A DNA stretch of 64,000 nt from Dyadobacter koreensis (GTDB lineage Bacteria > Bacteroidota > Bacteroidia > Cytophagales > Spirosomataceae): assembly GCF_900108855.1 (NCBI RefSeq), contig NZ_FNXY01000007.1:372001-436000 (forward strand), read 5' to 3'. The notes beneath the pieces are model-generated. The model was not told the origin of the DNA. It searched no databases and worked only from the letters and a program-made list of their open reading frames with translations. The position numbers and the translations under genes were made by a program. Shown in pieces: positions 38,041-46,870 of the stretch (position 1 is the first letter of the stretch; each line of letters starts with the position of its first letter).

Positions 38041-38086
38041 GCGTTGCAAACGCTGGACAATGCAACGCCGATTGCAAATCGGTGTT
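38041..38086. repeat. Right REP hairpin pair of the RAYT element
   Basis: 38041-38053 (GCGTT/AACGC arms) and 38064-38086 (arms AACGCCGATT/AATCGGTGTT, one mismatch) are the inverted counterparts of the left pair. The second hairpin overlaps the stop codon of the ATPase gene (38085-38087), so the element ends exactly at that gene's 3' end. Confidence 0.8.
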
Positions 38087-39395
38087 AGCTCTTTGAGATT
38101 ATCGCAGTCAGCTCGCTTAGCGCATATAACGGTAAATTCATCAGCCATTCCTCCCTTCTGAAATCAGACATTGAAGTTCTGATTGTCAACGCCGGACTGT
38201 ATTTTTCATAAAACACCTTTAAACTTTTCGCCTTCAGATTTTCTTCCGCCTTCACTTCAACAGGAATAATTTTTCCTGAAAATTGGATAAGGAAATCTAT
38301 TTCCGCGGTTGCATTTTCCGCTGACCAGTAATAGGTAGATATTTCTTTGAAAGTGATTAATTGCTGCATCACAAACTGCTCAGTTAATGCCCCCTTAAAT
38401 TCTTCAAATAAAACATTTCCTTCCAAAAGCGTCTTTACATCCATATTCACCATCGCACCTAACAAGCCAATATCTACGATAAATAATTTAAACGCACCAA
38501 AGTCTTCATAAGCCTTCAGCGGTATGGCAGGTTTCGTTATCCGGTTCACTTTATAAATTAGTCCACAATCTATTAACCATGACATTGCCAATTCGTACTC
38601 TTTTGCTCTTGCCCCCTCCTTAATAATTCCGTAAATAAACTTCTTGTTTTCTTTTGCAAGCTGCGCCGGAATTGACTGCCATAACATTCTTATTCTGGGA
38701 ACAATTTCCCGTGGAGCGTGTTTTGAGAAGTCTTGTTCATATGATTCCAGAATTCGTTTCTGAATATCTCTCACTTTATCAAAATCAGAATTTTTAGAGA
38801 ATGACAATACGGCTTCCGGCATGCCACCTACGTAATAATACTGTTTCAATAACTGTATGTACTTTGTTTTAAATGTTTTAATCAGCAGCCAGTCCTGACT
38901 TTCTAAAAGTTGAAGTAAAGGACCTTCGCCAAGGGCTTGTAGAAATTCAATAAAGCTTAAAGGATGTAAATCCAGAAACTCAACCTTTCCAACCGGAAAC
39001 GAGGTTTGCCTGTTCAGCGCAACTCCGAGCAATGAACCGGCAGAAATGATATGATATTCCGGGGCGATTTCGTGAAAATATTTCAGTGACGTCAATGCAC
39101 CTTGTGCCTCCTGAATTTCATCCAGAATAATTAAAGTATTTTCAGGATTAATAATGATACCAGTTTCTATCTGTAGGGCGAGAATTATTCGTTTGATATC
39201 AAAATCAGTTTCGAATATGGTGCCTAGTCTCCTGTTACTTTCAAAATTGACATAAACACATTGTTCGTATTCCTGCTTCCCGAAAGCCTTCATTATCCAA
39301 GTTTTACCTACCTGACGAGCTCCCCGTATCAATAATGGTTTACGGTTTTCCGAATTTTTCCATGCTATCAATTGACTAGTTTCTCTCCTCTCCAT
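38085..39395 (-). CDS. AAA ATPase with DUF4143 nuclease-like C-terminus
   Basis: A 436-residue protein of the AAA_14/DUF4143 family. Walker A is in IRGARQVGKTWIM (25-32) and Walker B in TLIILDEIQEAQG (about 86-97). The C-terminal DUF4143 domain contains the PD-(D/E)xK-like core TAEIDFLIQFSGKIIPVEVKAEEN. Members are widespread in Bacteroidota, often scattered and laterally spread, and their cellular role is unsettled. The stop codon lies inside a REP hairpin. Upstream is a long inverted repeat. No partner gene is adjacent. Confidence 0.88.
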   Translation of the reverse strand: MERRETSQLIAWKNSENRKPLLIRGARQVGKTWIMKAFGKQEYEQCVYVNFESNRRLGTIFETDFDIKRIILALQIETGIIINPENTLIILDEIQEAQGALTSLKYFHEIAPEYHIISAGSLLGVALNRQTSFPVGKVEFLDLHPLSFIEFLQALGEGPLLQLLESQDWLLIKTFKTKYIQLLKQYYYVGGMPEAVLSFSKNSDFDKVRDIQKRILESYEQDFSKHAPREIVPRIRMLWQSIPAQLAKENKKFIYGIIKEGARAKEYELAMSWLIDCGLIYKVNRITKPAIPLKAYEDFGAFKLFIVDIGLLGAMVNMDVKTLLEGNVLFEEFKGALTEQFVMQQLITFKEISTYYWSAENATAEIDFLIQFSGKIIPVEVKAEENLKAKSLKVFYEKYSPALTIRTSMSDFRREEWLMNLPLYALSELTAIISKS

Positions 39396-39437
39396 TATTT
39401 TAGTACATTTATTCGTATGATAATATGCACTAAATTA

Positions 39438-39491
39438 CACCTTTTCCTTTGAATAAATGTAAATAGTCCCATTTATTCAAAGGAAAAAGTG
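39438..39491. repeat. 22-base inverted repeat upstream of the ATPase gene
   Basis: Arms at 39438-39459 and 39470-39491 (cores CCTTTGAATAAATG and CATTTATTCAAAGG) pair with one mismatch around a ten-base loop. It lies 43 bases before the ATPase start and 70 bases after the histidine kinase stop. There is no T-run on either side, so it may be an operator or mRNA structure rather than a terminator. Confidence 0.6.
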
Positions 39492-39561
39492 CAAATCACC
39501 GCATCATTTGCCACAAAAAGTAAACGTCTTGTCTATTTCTTCGCTGAATTTACCACACCAA

Positions 39562-41286
39562 TCAGGTATTCAAACTAAAATAGAAAGTACTCCCCATACC
39601 AATTTCAGAATCCAGCCCAATCTTGCCACCCTGCGCTTCGATAAATTCTTTGCTGATGGCAAGCCCTAGCCCCGTTCCGGTTTTTGGGCTTCCCGGAACC
39701 TGGAAGTAGCGGTCGAAAATTTTCTCGCGGTAACGGCTTTCAATACCTTTTCCCTGATCTTTTACAGAAAATATAATGCAGTTATTTTCTTTCTTAACAC
39801 CAATTTCAATCTTAGTATCTTCAGATGAATAGCGGATTGCATTGGTTAGAAAGTTAATCAATACCCAAGCCGTTTTTTCCGTATCTGCTTTTACTTCGGG
39901 GAGATTTTCATCTGCATTCAACACCAGTTTGATCTGCTTCTGGTCGGCCTGTACTTTCACCGCCTCTGTTGCGTATTGAATAATTTTGTAGGGATTTCCT
40001 TGCTGAATGTTTAATTGTATATTTCCGGTTTCGACCTGCGAAAGATTCAGCAGTTCTCCTGTAATTTTCAGCAACCTGTTACTGTCATCTTTTATACTTT
40101 CAATCAATTGTTTCTGCTCTTCGTTTACCTCTCCGGTTTGTTTATTTTCCAACAATTGAACACTCATTTTGATCGATGAAATCGGTGTTTTTAACTCATG
40201 CGAAACCGTGGCGATAAAATTGGTTTTGGCAAAATCCAGTTCTTTGAACGGTGTGATGTTTTTTAACACAATAACCTGACCGATGAATATTTTTTCCTTC
40301 TCCCCTGTTGGTGTAATGGTAATATTTACAATTTCCTTCTCGAAATAACTTTCCTTGTTATCAGCGTATATTTTAAGTGGCTTCTCTTTTTCATGATCAG
40401 GTTTTGGCGTTACCAATCCCTGAACGAGTGAGCGGATAAGGTCATTATGCAGAGCGACATCCACAGCTGCTTTTCCAACAACATCTTCTGCCAGGAGCCC
40501 CGAGATTTTCAAGACTTCATTGTTGGCAAAAAGTATCTTCTTATTTTCGTCCAAACCCAAAACAGGCTCGTGCATGTTGTTGATCAGGGTTTCAATTCTT
40601 TTCTTTTCAAATAGTATTTTAGAAAGATTGCTGCTGTCATATTCTTCCAGTTTTTCAGCCATCGTATTGAAAGATCCCGCGAGTTCTCCGAACTCATTTT
40701 TGCTTCCAAAAGTCACCCGCTGAGAATAGTTCTTTGCAGCAATTTCCTTTATACTTTCCGTCAGTTCTTTAATGGGATTGGCGATATTACTTGGCAGATT
40801 GACCAGCAATGTAAAAGCAAATAAAAAGCAAAGCGTTCCCGTGATCACAATCCATAAATTGGCAGAACGCGCAGTTTCCTTGGCCACCTCACTTTTGCGC
40901 TGAATCGCCTCCATATTTAAACGCATCAACTCTGTGATATCTTTACGAATAACCTGATGAAGCAGCAAATTGGACGGATCCTGTTTTAACTGAGTCAAAT
41001 GTTCAGAAATCGCATCTGTCGCCTCCCGCTCCCCTATTTCCGTGACATTTTTTCGTTGTTTGTTCAGGTTATCTTCAAACGTTAAAAAAGCTTTTGTTCC
41101 GCGCTGTGTTTGATCCAGCGACATCAACATATTACGGGAATATTCGAGTGTGTTATAATTATCAACCAGAATATTTTCGGTATCGTTTTTTAATACGTTG
41201 ATATAACGCGCTGCGACCAATGAAAGGATAATGATCATCAGGAACAGCAGGCCAACGCCGAGGGTTAATTTGGTTTTTATTTTCAT
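39562..41286 (-). CDS. Sensor histidine kinase, partner of the KdpD N-terminal module
   Basis: A 574-residue membrane histidine kinase. Two helices (about 8-28 and 145-165) flank a helical periplasmic sensor of the CHASE3-like kind. A HAMP domain follows (NPIKELTESIKEIAAKNYSQRV), then PAS (about 230-345), the H-box FIATVSHELKTPISSIKMS, the N-box (NFLTNAIRYSS) and GTGLGLAISKEF. Its ATG overlaps the kdpD stop by one base (TGATG). It probably provides the kinase output that the short KdpD lacks. No response regulator gene lies next to it in the window. Confidence 0.9.
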   Translation of the reverse strand: MKIKTKLTLGVGLLFLMIIILSLVAARYINVLKNDTENILVDNYNTLEYSRNMLMSLDQTQRGTKAFLTFEDNLNKQRKNVTEIGEREATDAISEHLTQLKQDPSNLLLHQVIRKDITELMRLNMEAIQRKSEVAKETARSANLWIVITGTLCFLFAFTLLVNLPSNIANPIKELTESIKEIAAKNYSQRVTFGSKNEFGELAGSFNTMAEKLEEYDSSNLSKILFEKKRIETLINNMHEPVLGLDENKKILFANNEVLKISGLLAEDVVGKAAVDVALHNDLIRSLVQGLVTPKPDHEKEKPLKIYADNKESYFEKEIVNITITPTGEKEKIFIGQVIVLKNITPFKELDFAKTNFIATVSHELKTPISSIKMSVQLLENKQTGEVNEEQKQLIESIKDDSNRLLKITGELLNLSQVETGNIQLNIQQGNPYKIIQYATEAVKVQADQKQIKLVLNADENLPEVKADTEKTAWVLINFLTNAIRYSSEDTKIEIGVKKENNCIIFSVKDQGKGIESRYREKIFDRYFQVPGSPKTGTGLGLAISKEFIEAQGGKIGLDSEIGMGSTFYFSLNT

Positions 41287-42416
41287 CAGGACAAAATGAC
41301 CAGGTCAATTTCGGAAACAGATAGTTTTTTTAGTAACTGGTTAAAGATATTGGTGGCCAAAATTACTTTAAACAAACTCATATGCGGCTTACCAATGCAA
41401 ATTGTTGTGATTTGTCTTTGCTCGGCAACTTCCATAATCGTACGGGATACATGCGGACTTTCAACTCGAATTATTTCGCCTCCAAGTTCAGTCGCCAGTT
41501 TAAAATTATTGATCAGATGCCGTTGTTTATCCAGCGCAATTTTATCGGTGCTTTCATTTGGTGTTTGCACATAAAGCAACACCCAGGGACTATTGTAATA
41601 ACTGGCCAACCGGGCCGTTTTACGAATTACATTTTTAGAAGTTTGTGCGTTACTGCTTATGCATGCCATAAATTTATTTGCTTTTAAAGCGGTCACACTT
41701 CGGGAAGTCACCTCCGTCTCCACTTTCCTGACCACCTGGCTGGCCACTTCTTTCAGCGCAAGCTCACGAAGTTGTAGAATATTTCCGGATGTAAAAAAGT
41801 TGTTAAGTGCAGTCGGCACTTTTTCAGCAGCATAAATTTTACCTTCCTTCAGACGAGTGATCAATTCGTCTGCCGTCAGGTCAATATTGACAACTTCATC
41901 GGCCTGTTGCAGCACGCTATCGGGAATTCTTTCCTTTACTTCAACACCGGTAATTTGCTTGATCTCTTCATTCAGGCTTTCAATATGCTGAATATTGACC
42001 GCACTGATCACGTTGATTCCCGCGTCCAGAATCTCCATCACATCCTGCCAACGTTTGTCGTTTTTACTACCCTCGATGTTGGTATGAGCCAGTTCATCAA
42101 TAATCACAATCTCCGGACGCAAACTGATTACAGCTTGCAGGTCCAGTTCTTCAAGTTCTTTTCCTTTATAAAAAAGTTTACGCCTTGGAATGATGGGCAG
42201 GCCATCAAGCAAGTCGTGGGTTTCTTTCCGGTTATGGGTTTCTATATAACCGATTTTCACATCAATGCCGTTTCGCATCAATGTGTGGGCCTCTTGCAGC
42301 ATCCGGAAGGTTTTACCTACACCGGCACTCATGCCGATGTAAATTTTAAACTTTCCTTTCCTGGATTTTTTGATCAGGTCCAGAAAATGTTTTACGTTGT
42401 TTTCTTTTTCAGTCAT
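41286..42416 (-). CDS. kdpD: KdpD N-terminal module (osmosensitive K+ sensor, ATP-binding and Usp domains)
   Basis: A 376-residue protein with the KdpD sensor domain: Walker A IGMSAGVGKTFRML (28-36), ETHNRKET, Walker-B-like IVIIDELAHTNIEGSKN, and a universal-stress-like domain from about residue 245. The C-terminal four-helix membrane domain and kinase of proteobacterial KdpD are missing. A separate kinase gene follows directly with a one-base overlap. This split form is common in Bacteroidota. Its start overlaps the stop of the porin gene by one base (TAATG). Confidence 0.92.
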   Translation of the reverse strand: MTEKENNVKHFLDLIKKSRKGKFKIYIGMSAGVGKTFRMLQEAHTLMRNGIDVKIGYIETHNRKETHDLLDGLPIIPRRKLFYKGKELEELDLQAVISLRPEIVIIDELAHTNIEGSKNDKRWQDVMEILDAGINVISAVNIQHIESLNEEIKQITGVEVKERIPDSVLQQADEVVNIDLTADELITRLKEGKIYAAEKVPTALNNFFTSGNILQLRELALKEVASQVVRKVETEVTSRSVTALKANKFMACISSNAQTSKNVIRKTARLASYYNSPWVLLYVQTPNESTDKIALDKQRHLINNFKLATELGGEIIRVESPHVSRTIMEVAEQRQITTICIGKPHMSLFKVILATNIFNQLLKKLSVSEIDLVILS

Positions 42417-43507
42417 TAAAATGATAGTGCAACGGATGTTGTAACAAAGAAATTCTGGTTGTCTGCCCTGCCATCCTTTGTAAATATATCGTCTTTGCTG
42501 TTAAAAGCCCTTGCTTCGAGTCTGAACATTACATTTTGTGCAGGCAGGTAATCGAAGTTGGCAGAGTAACCAAAAGTTTTAAAACCGTTTGGCGTTCCTG
42601 TGCTGATGATCACCCCTTTTTCGTCTGCATAATATTCTCCTCTGGCAGCAATCCTGACTTTTTCATTCGGCATATAGCGGGCAATCAAAACCGGCGTATA
42701 CCACACATTGTAACTGCTGCTTCCTTTACTTTTTTGTTGCATTCCAATGTCAAATCCGGCAGTCAAACCAAATTTATCTGTGAGCTGAAACTGGCCGTAA
42801 ATGTTGTTAAAATAACGCCATTGTTTGGTGCTGTCCGGCTGCTCATTTCCAATATAAGTGCTCCAATTTAATGTTGCATTTGCAGACGGTTTGTATGTTA
42901 ATTGTGTCCCAAATGCAGGCGTCTGGTTTCCCGGGATTTTCTGGATACGCTGCCAGCCGTTCAGATACATGGCCGCGGCATATAATTTTTCGTTTTTGCT
43001 GGTATACCCAATTTTGACACCTGCTTCATAATATGGAGAATTTTCGGCCAGAATACTGCGCGTCAAATTCCAGTTGTCTTTTCCGATCGCGCTTTCAAAC
43101 CCAATGTGCGAAGGCATGATTCCGGCGTCAATCCAGAGGTTATTCTTTTTTGAAATTTTAAAACCCACATTGGCTTCAAAGATATTTTTCAATAATCCCT
43201 GTTCCGCGGCCAGGTTATATTGCGGATAGGTACCGGCCATCACAGCCAGGTTTGCCCTTACATTTACTGTATTGTAGTTAACCTTAAAAAGTCCAAGGTT
43301 TAAATTGACTTCGTTGTGTTTGTTGAAATTGTATAAAAATCCCGGTCGTTCGTGATTGGCTGGTTTGTTAAAATCGTAACTGTAAAAAGCTTCAACGTAA
43401 CCTGAAAAAGTCAGTGGATTTGGTTTTGCTTTTTCAATTGAAATGGTATCCTGGGCAATAGCAGGAATAGAAAAAATTCCTGCGGCAAACAAAAGTAATT
43501 TATTCAT
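42416..43507 (-). CDS. Outer-membrane beta-barrel porin of the kdp operon
   Basis: A 363-residue protein starting at MNKLLLFAAGIFSIPAIAQ (signal peptide); a longer frame would run back into kdpC. Strands include PNPLTFSGYVEAFYSYDFNKP, NFNKHNEVNLNLGLFKVNYN and DAGIMPSHIGFESAIG, and the last residues TSVALSF form a barrel C-terminus. It looks like a beta-barrel porin of the BBP2/OmpL type. Its place between kdpC and kdpD suggests it admits K+ or small solutes through the outer membrane (inference). Confidence 0.85.
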   Translation of the reverse strand: MNKLLLFAAGIFSIPAIAQDTISIEKAKPNPLTFSGYVEAFYSYDFNKPANHERPGFLYNFNKHNEVNLNLGLFKVNYNTVNVRANLAVMAGTYPQYNLAAEQGLLKNIFEANVGFKISKKNNLWIDAGIMPSHIGFESAIGKDNWNLTRSILAENSPYYEAGVKIGYTSKNEKLYAAAMYLNGWQRIQKIPGNQTPAFGTQLTYKPSANATLNWSTYIGNEQPDSTKQWRYFNNIYGQFQLTDKFGLTAGFDIGMQQKSKGSSSYNVWYTPVLIARYMPNEKVRIAARGEYYADEKGVIISTGTPNGFKTFGYSANFDYLPAQNVMFRLEARAFNSKDDIFTKDGRADNQNFFVTTSVALSF

Positions 43508-43586
43508 TGTAATACTAATAAGTGTACTGGATTCTTGATTTTTTGTTGAGATTTTTAAATTAAATAACGTTGAGTAATGCATGCTT

Positions 43587-44147
43587 TTACTTAACCTGGT
43601 CAAGGGCCATGTTCAGCTTCAAAACATTCACTTTAGCAGGTCCCAGAAGTCCCAGTAAAGGCGCTTCTGTGTTTTCTTCAATGAGTTTTTGAATGTTCTG
43701 CTCTGAAACCTTTCTTGTTTTAGCGACCCGTTTTAGTTGAACGAGTGCAGCATTTGGAGAAATATCAGGATCAAGTCCACTTCCACTCGCCGTTACCAAT
43801 TCCACGGGCACATCCTGTTTTTTAACATCAGGATTGTGGACTAAAAAGGTATCAATCCTGGCCTGAACCGTTTGAAGGTATTCAGGATTTGAAGGTGCCT
43901 TGTTGCTACCACCACTACCGGCTGCATTATAATCCACAGCCGATGGGCGGGAATTGAAATACTTGTCTTCGGTGAAAGCCTGGCCAACGTTGGTGTAATA
44001 TTTTTTTCCGTTTTGAGTGATCACCTCGCCGTTTCCATGGTTAGGGGCCAGCTGTGCAATTCCCCAGATTATTATTGTATAAACCCCGGCAAAGAAAACC
44101 AGCGTGATGGCGGTTAATTTGATTGCAGGAAATAGGTTCGTTTTCAT
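43587..44147 (-). CDS. kdpC: Potassium-transporting ATPase subunit C
   Basis: A 186-residue protein with one N-terminal helix and the KdpC blocks YFNSRPSAVDYNAAGSGGSN, VPVELVTASGSGLDPDISP and GLLGPAKVNVLKLN. KdpC stabilises the KdpFABC complex and raises its nucleotide affinity. It is separated from kdpB by a toxin-antitoxin pair on the opposite strand, so its transcript must either cross that pair as antisense or start at its own promoter. Confidence 0.95.
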   Translation of the reverse strand: MKTNLFPAIKLTAITLVFFAGVYTIIIWGIAQLAPNHGNGEVITQNGKKYYTNVGQAFTEDKYFNSRPSAVDYNAAGSGGSNKAPSNPEYLQTVQARIDTFLVHNPDVKKQDVPVELVTASGSGLDPDISPNAALVQLKRVAKTRKVSEQNIQKLIEENTEAPLLGLLGPAKVNVLKLNMALDQVK

Positions 44148-44183
44148 TTTTATTTATTTTAACTTTAAAGAAATTTAGATTTT

Positions 44184-44447
44184 ATGGAAGCTGTACTAAA
44201 AATTAAATCTTCTGAGTTTACTGACGAATTGATTTCCAAAATCAAAGCTTTGCTAAGTGTTTCAAAAGATAGCGAGGTCACGATTAGTATTACTGACAAA
44301 GCATCGCCTGGAATCTTGCGTGACGAGAGCCGTGAAGAATATTTCTCGCGACTTGACAAATCGATTGATGACTTTGAAAAAGGAAATGTTGTTTCGTTTA
44401 GTGGAGACAGCTTTGAACAGTTTGTAAAGCATATCTCACAGGAATGA
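44184..44447 (+). CDS. Putative antitoxin of a YoeB-type module
   Basis: An 87-residue acidic protein whose stop overlaps the start of the YoeB-type toxin gene by four bases (ATGA). The N-terminus (EAVLKIKSSEFTDELISKIKALL) and SEVTISITDK are not a clear YefM/Phd match, so the antitoxin class is assigned from position and overlap. The region ESREEYFSRLDKSIDDFEKG could be the toxin-binding arm. It is encoded opposite to the surrounding kdp genes, 36 bases from the kdpC start. Confidence 0.7.
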   Translation: MEAVLKIKSSEFTDELISKIKALLSVSKDSEVTISITDKASPGILRDESREEYFSRLDKSIDDFEKGNVVSFSGDSFEQFVKHISQE

Positions 44448-44710
44448 ATAACACTATCTTTTCTCTTCAAGTGATTGAAGATCTCACACACTGGTCCAAA
44501 AGTGAACCCCGCCTTGTTAAAAAAGTTTTTGAATTGATCAATGATATCCACAAACACCCTTTCGAAGGACTTGGTAAACCCGAAGGTCTCAAACATCAAT
44601 ACAAAGGTTTTTGGAGCAGGAGAATTACAGACGAACATCGTTTGATTTATAAGCCTGTTTCCGAAAAAGACATCCTTGTTATCAGTGTTCATGGACATTA
44701 TGATCAATAA
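44444..44710 (+). CDS. YoeB/Txe family ribosome-dependent mRNA interferase toxin
   Basis: An 88-residue toxin with the YoeB hallmarks: WSKSEPRLVKKVFELINDI, HPFEGLGKPEGLKHQYKGFWSRRITDEHRLIY and VISVHGHYDQ, which retain the catalytic glutamate, arginine and His-Tyr end. YoeB cuts mRNA at the ribosomal A site when its antitoxin is degraded. Its stop codon directly abuts the kdpB stop (44711) with no terminator between them. The module was inserted into, or trapped within, the kdp operon. Confidence 0.9.
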   Translation: MNNTIFSLQVIEDLTHWSKSEPRLVKKVFELINDIHKHPFEGLGKPEGLKHQYKGFWSRRITDEHRLIYKPVSEKDILVISVHGHYDQ

Positions 44711-46753
44711 TTAAAACCAGATACTCACCAGCATGTCAATCACCTTAATCCCGATGAAAGGCACTACAACACCGCCCAGACCGTAGATAAAAAGGTTTCG
44801 TCTCAGCAATGCACTGGCTCCGATTGGCTTGTATGCCACACCTTTCAAGGCCAGCGGGATCAGGATCGGAATGATGATCGCATTGAAAATCACTGCCGAT
44901 AATATCGCACTTTCCGGACTATGAAGATCCATGATGTTCAACCCTTGAAGCGCTGGAATGGAAGCAATGAACAAGGCTGGAATGATGGCGAAATATTTGG
45001 CAACGTCGTTCGCGATTGAGAAAGTTGTCAGCGTACCACGCGTCATTAAAAGCTGCTTGCCAATCTCAACAATCTCGATCAGTTTGGTTGGATCGTTATC
45101 CAAATCCACCATATTTCCCGCTTCTTTTGCCGCCTGGGTACCGCTGTTCATGGCCACTCCAACATCAGCCTGTGCAAGGGCCGGCGCATCGTTGGTACCA
45201 TCTCCCATCATCGCAACCAGTTTTCCGCTTTCCTGTTCTCTTTTGATGTAGTTCATTTTATCTTCCGGCTTGGCTTCTGCGATAAAGTCATCCACACCCG
45301 CCTTTTCAGCGATAAACCTGGCAGTCAAAGGATTATCACCTGTCACCATCACTGTTTTTACGCCCATTTTACGCAGACGCTCGAACCTTTCACTAATACC
45401 AGGTTTGATGATATCCTGCAACTCGATCACACCCAGCACCTTTTCATTTTCTGTAACCACCAGCGGCGTTCCACCGTTGTTCGAAATAGCCTTTGTTTTT
45501 TCTTCAATATCAGCCGGGAAATTATTCCCTGCTTTTACTGTCAGATTTTTCATAGAATCAAAGGCGCCTTTGCGGATTCTTGTTTCATCAAAGTCAACAC
45601 CTGAACTTCTGGTTTCCGCAGTGAATTTGATAAAAGTCGGATTATTCAGGTTCGCATAAGTCGACGGGTTTAAATTCGCCAGTTCCAGAATTGATTTTCC
45701 TTCCGGTGTTTCATCAGCGATTGAACTCAGTACCGCGCATTTGATGAAATGATTGTCCGTCACGCCTTTTGCTGCATAGAAATTCGTTGCCTTTCTATTA
45801 CCGATCGTGATTGTTCCTGTTTTATCTAAAAGAAGTACGTCAATATCACCTGCTGTTTCTACCGCTTTACCTGATTTGGTGATCACATTGGCGCGAAGTG
45901 CCCTGTCCATCCCGGCAATACCGATCGCTGAAAGCAGACCACCAATCGTTGTCGGAATCAGACAAACGAAAAGGGAGATAAATGCGGCGATCGTAATTGG
46001 TGTATTGGCATGGTCTGCAAACGGTTTCAAAGTCACACAGACAATGATAAATACCAGGGTAAAACCAGCTAAAAGGATCGTCAGTGCAATTTCATTCGGT
46101 GTTTTCTGACGGCTCGCACCTTCTACCAAAGCGATCATTTTATCAAGAAAACTTTCGCCAGGCTCCGTTGTTACCATCACCTTTATTTTGTCGGACAATA
46201 CCTTCGTACCGCCTGTCACACTACTTTTATCACCGCCTGCTTCACGGATCACCGGTGCACTTTCGCCGGTGATGGCGCTTTCGTCAATCGTTGCAAGACC
46301 TTCGATAATTTCACCGTCCGTTGCAATATTATCACCAGCTTCACAGATAAAAACATCACCCTTTTTCATCGATGCAGACATTACCTGTCTTGTTGAAACC
46401 GAGAAACCTGGTTTGTTTTCAATAACCAGTCTGGCCGGTGTTTCCTCTCTTGTTTTACGCAAACTGTCGGCCTGCGCTTTTCCCCTTGCTTCTGCGATCC
46501 CTTCTGCGAAATTGGCAAAAAGCAGTGTCAGCAAAAGAATAAGAAAAACGGTAAAGTTATAGGCAAAACTGCCCTGGGATTTTTCACCCATCAAAGTCCA
46601 GATACTTACCACCAGCATAATCACAGTCCCGATTTCCACGGTGAACATCACCGGATTGCGGAACATTATTTTGGGGTTCAATTTTACAAATGCCTGTTTG
46701 AGGGCTTCATTAACCAAGTCCTTCTGAAATAAGGACGTATCTTGATTTTTCAT
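44711..46753 (-). CDS. kdpB: Potassium-transporting ATPase ATP-binding subunit
   Basis: A 680-residue P-type ATPase of full length. The phosphorylation motif is LLLDKTGTITIGNR, the phosphatase-domain motif TIDESAITGESAPVIR, the hinge MMGDGTNDAPALAQADVGVAM, and the N-terminal and C-terminal helices fit KdpB. It couples ATP hydrolysis to K+ import through KdpA. It lies 117 bases downstream of kdpA and is followed by the inserted toxin-antitoxin pair. Confidence 0.96.
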   Translation of the reverse strand: MKNQDTSLFQKDLVNEALKQAFVKLNPKIMFRNPVMFTVEIGTVIMLVVSIWTLMGEKSQGSFAYNFTVFLILLLTLLFANFAEGIAEARGKAQADSLRKTREETPARLVIENKPGFSVSTRQVMSASMKKGDVFICEAGDNIATDGEIIEGLATIDESAITGESAPVIREAGGDKSSVTGGTKVLSDKIKVMVTTEPGESFLDKMIALVEGASRQKTPNEIALTILLAGFTLVFIIVCVTLKPFADHANTPITIAAFISLFVCLIPTTIGGLLSAIGIAGMDRALRANVITKSGKAVETAGDIDVLLLDKTGTITIGNRKATNFYAAKGVTDNHFIKCAVLSSIADETPEGKSILELANLNPSTYANLNNPTFIKFTAETRSSGVDFDETRIRKGAFDSMKNLTVKAGNNFPADIEEKTKAISNNGGTPLVVTENEKVLGVIELQDIIKPGISERFERLRKMGVKTVMVTGDNPLTARFIAEKAGVDDFIAEAKPEDKMNYIKREQESGKLVAMMGDGTNDAPALAQADVGVAMNSGTQAAKEAGNMVDLDNDPTKLIEIVEIGKQLLMTRGTLTTFSIANDVAKYFAIIPALFIASIPALQGLNIMDLHSPESAILSAVIFNAIIIPILIPLALKGVAYKPIGASALLRRNLFIYGLGGVVVPFIGIKVIDMLVSIWF

Positions 46754-46870
46754 TTCATTATGGCTTTTAGCCGTTAGCGATTAGGTATTGGCTACTTTTT
46801 TCGATCTTTGAAAACCTGTCGCCTGAACAGATTTTCTTGTAGCCCTTATTTAATTTTTTTTATTCGATTC

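Noticed and set aside
44165..44707. 180-residue minus-strand open frame antisense to the toxin-antitoxin pair
   Set aside because: It covers the whole toxin and antitoxin on the opposite strand, its product is low-complexity Ser/Phe-rich, and the plus-strand YoeB motifs are clear.
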